A program made the translations under genes and the position numbers. A model generated the notes under the pieces. That model saw nothing but the letters and a program-made list of their open reading frames with translations. It was not told where the DNA came from and made no database searches. 64,000 nucleotides of DNA from Ardenticatenaceae bacterium. Lineage in GTDB: Bacteria; Chloroflexota; Anaerolineae; Promineifilales; Promineifilaceae. Location: the NCBI GenBank assembly GCA_020634455.1, contig JACKBQ010000001.1, forward strand, positions 2,852,001 to 2,916,000. The letters run 5' to 3'. This document shows positions 62,746-64,000 of this stretch, piece by piece. How positions within the stretch are numbered: the stretch's first letter is position 1; every line of letters begins with the position of its first letter.

Positions 62746-62822
62746 TCGGTAATCCGTAATCGGTTATCGGTATTCGGTAGGTAAACGGATTACGGATAAC
62801 CGATTACCGTTCACCGCTTACC
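62746..62822. repeat. GGTAATCCGTAATCGGTTATCGG fold-back repeat
   Basis: GGTAATCCGTAATCGGTTATCGG pairs with CGGATAACCGATTACCG. It follows the dehydrogenase stop directly. Same family as 26786, 30280 and the insert in the BTAD gene. Confidence 0.6.
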
Positions 62823-62845
62823 ATTGTCCTAGTGCAATCGTCCCA

Positions 62846-62955
62846 TTTACGAGGTGTGGCCGATCCGTATAATAAAAAGTACGCAAGGACACACAACTTT
62901 TTCTCCTTTTATCAAGAGCTCCGGGACCCCCTCCCCCGGAGCTCTCCTCTTTTTT
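62846..62955 (+). ncRNA. Putative short transcript with own promoter and terminator
   Basis: A promoter-like pair TTTACG (62846-62851) and TATAAT (62868-62873), 16 bases apart, precedes a ~75-base segment. That segment ends in a perfect 10-bp GAGCTCCGGG / CCCGGAGCTC hairpin (62916-62944) followed by a T-run. There is no open frame of note in it. It may be a small RNA, or a terminated leader of the DUF368 gene. The promoter and terminator are seen; expression is inference. Confidence 0.45.
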
Positions 62956-62957
62956 AC

Positions 62958-63004
62958 GCAAACCACAAAATTTTTTAGAAACCAAAAGCTTATCTGTGGT
63001 TTGC
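62958..63004. repeat. GCAAACCACA / TGTGGTTTGC hairpin upstream of the DUF368 gene
   Basis: Perfect 10-bp arms around a 27-base loop. Its arms lie between the terminator-like hairpin and the -10 box at 63090. It could be a leader structure; its role is unknown. The full gap 62746-63139 holds no gene. Confidence 0.45.
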
Positions 63005-63086
63005 CCAGGCAGTTTCCCGAAAATAAGAAACCAAAATGGTAAGCAAACAATGGTTTAGTGAAGGCACTCGTAGTCTGATATGGCTG

Positions 63087-63095
63087 TGCTATAAT
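63087..63095 (+). promoter_or_regulatory. Extended -10 box upstream of the DUF368 gene
   Basis: TGCTATAAT fits the extended -10 consensus TGnTATAAT and lies about 45 bases before the ATG. No good -35 box is seen, which is usual for extended -10 promoters. Confidence 0.55.
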
Positions 63096-63139
63096 TCCGA
63101 CTTTGCTTGACCCAAATTCACAACTGTAAAGAGAGCATT

Positions 63140-64000
63140 ATGCAAAATAGAACATCGCAAGAAACGGCCGTTTCCACCAAAAAACGCCGTACCCTTCCCC
63201 AATATCTGAGCATTGTTGCCCGTGGCGTTTGCATGGGTGCATCAGACATTGTGCCTGGTGTCTCCGGTGGCACAATGGCCTTCATTCTTGGCATCTATGA
63301 GGAACTCATTGACTCGATTCGCACAATCGGCCGTCCCAACTTTCTACAAGCTGCCTTCAAATTTCGAATCAAAGAAGCGTCTCAAATCCTCAATTGGGAA
63401 TTTCTCCTGTCTGTATTAATCGGTATTCTTATTGCCGTAGTCACCCTATCCCATGCTCTAGAAAACTTGCTCATAAATCAACCAGTCTTTCTCTGGAGCT
63501 TTTTCTTTGGTCTGGTGCTGGCATCCGTTTTAGTTGTTAGTAAACGGGTAAAACAGTGGCAGCCATCCCTGGTTGCTGTGCTGCTACTGGGTGCTACGGT
63601 TGCCTATTTATTGGTTGGTCTAGTACCTGTGCAAACGCCCAATGCCTGGTGGTTTCTGATTTTTAGTGGCGCAGTGGCCAGTTGTGCCCTGATTTTGCCC
63701 GGCATTTCTGGCGCGTTTCTTCTGGTTTTGCTGGGAAAATACCAATATGTGTTGGGTGCTTTTAATGATTTTCGCGGCGGGGATGTGGCGGCGGCAGTTC
63801 CCCTGATCTTTGTAGCCATCGGGACAATAATTGGTTTGGTATCCTTCTCGCAGGTACTTAGCTGGCTGTTCCATCGTTACCATGATCTCACTGTCGCCTT
63901 GCTCATTGGCCTGATGGTGGGTAGCCTGCGCAAAATCTGGCCCTGGAAGGTAGATTTAGCCTGGTTGCGTGACGCCGCAGGCAACATTGTGCTGGATAGC
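63140..64000 (+). CDS. DUF368 polyprenyl-phosphate transporter (PopT-like), 3' truncated
   Basis: 287 codons to the window edge; the open frame continues. The N-terminal region has RGVCMGASDIVPGVSGGTMAF (residues ~28-48), the DUF368 signature. Then come several membrane helices and a second re-entrant ASCALILPGISGAFLLVLLG (~172). DUF368 (PopT) proteins are reported to flip undecaprenyl phosphate back to the cytoplasmic face. AGAG lies before the ATG. The C-terminus is outside the window. Confidence 0.9.
   Translation, partial: MQNRTSQETAVSTKKRRTLPQYLSIVARGVCMGASDIVPGVSGGTMAFILGIYEELIDSIRTIGRPNFLQAAFKFRIKEASQILNWEFLLSVLIGILIAVVTLSHALENLLINQPVFLWSFFFGLVLASVLVVSKRVKQWQPSLVAVLLLGATVAYLLVGLVPVQTPNAWWFLIFSGAVASCALILPGISGAFLLVLLGKYQYVLGAFNDFRGGDVAAAVPLIFVAIGTIIGLVSFSQVLSWLFHRYHDLTVALLIGLMVGSLRKIWPWKVDLAWLRDAAGNIVLDS

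Larger units (their letters stand above)
1..64000. repeat. Highly iterated palindrome ACGGCCGT dispersed over the whole window
   Basis: I counted about 110 exact copies by eye. Most lie inside genes on both strands, and several lie in gaps (for example near 2572, 3993, 32609, 33857). The core is often extended to AACGGCCGTT. Read in frame it gives T-A-V, N-G-R or R-P. Copies with one end base changed (GCGGCCGT, TCGGCCGT, ACGGCCGC) add more. For a mid-50s GC content about one or two exact copies would be expected by chance. Confidence 0.85.

Noticed and set aside
62854..63050. Short overlapping frames on both strands near the putative small RNA
   Set aside because: Both cross the terminator and hairpin and show no coding features.
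1..64000. CRISPR array, tRNA or rRNA genes
   Set aside because: No regularly spaced direct repeats of the right size, no tRNA cloverleaf and no rRNA-like stretch were recognised by reading; a tRNAscan or CRISPR search would settle this.

Overview
The window looks like one contiguous chromosomal stretch from a free-living bacterium, most likely a member of Chloroflexota (Anaerolineae-like). This assignment is inference. It rests on a bacterial mevalonate kinase next to a UbiA prenyltransferase, many TPR/BTAD/STAND regulators, Pro/Thr-rich lipoproteins, a DAK2/DegV pair, and heavy use of TTG and GTG starts with good Shine-Dalgarno sites. No rRNA, tRNA, CRISPR array, integrase or transposase was recognised.

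Layout. 0-2.5 kb: an ABC export cluster with a degenerate ABC-ATPase/LytTR fusion. 2.6-8.3 kb: a secreted triple-repeat protein, V4R, NUDIX and M20 genes, then a pentapeptide-repeat protein translationally coupled to a free-standing GyrA C-terminal domain. 8.5-17.5 kb: isoprenoid and core genes (UbiA-family, mevalonate kinase, Asp23, FakA-like, DegV, RecG, CoaD). 17.5-22.3 kb: VOC, response regulator, an apparent selenocysteine DsbA-family lipoprotein, metallo-hydrolase, MenG/UbiE, aldo/keto reductase. 22.5-30.2 kb: a BTAD/NB-ARC/TPR regulator, groES-groEL with two CIRCE operators around one promoter, and TPR proteins. 30.3-35.5 kb: glycosyltransferases, a lipoprotein between two copies of a repeat, an HD hydrolase and a rhomboid protease. 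35.6-42.1 kb: a STAND-type NTPase and a giant TPR membrane protein that look like two halves of one protein. 42.2-49.2 kb: small enzymes, an FHA protein, an Ig/LysM protein and a sigma/anti-sigma/MscS operon. 49.2-64 kb: M1 peptidase, MEMO-family protein, histidine kinase with two acetyltransferases, ADP-forming acyl-CoA synthetase, hicAB, an apparent selenocysteine MerB homologue, acyl-CoA dehydrogenase, and a DUF368 polyprenyl-phosphate transporter cut by the window edge.

Three signals stand out. First, two unrelated genes (DsbA-like, MerB-like) each carry an in-frame UGA exactly where the family has a catalytic Cys. Each UGA is followed at bacterial-SECIS distance by a 7-bp hairpin with G and U in a small loop. 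This points to a selenoproteome with a Sec form of the organomercurial-lyase fold. Second, the palindrome ACGGCCGT occurs about 110 times in 64 kb, mostly inside genes, in the manner of cyanobacterial HIP1. Third, many short fold-back repeats fill the gaps between genes, and two of these repeat families have been absorbed in frame into coding sequences.

Gene starts were chosen by ribosome-binding site and family alignment; many are shorter than the longest open frame. Gaps over about 300 bases are described in their own entries.
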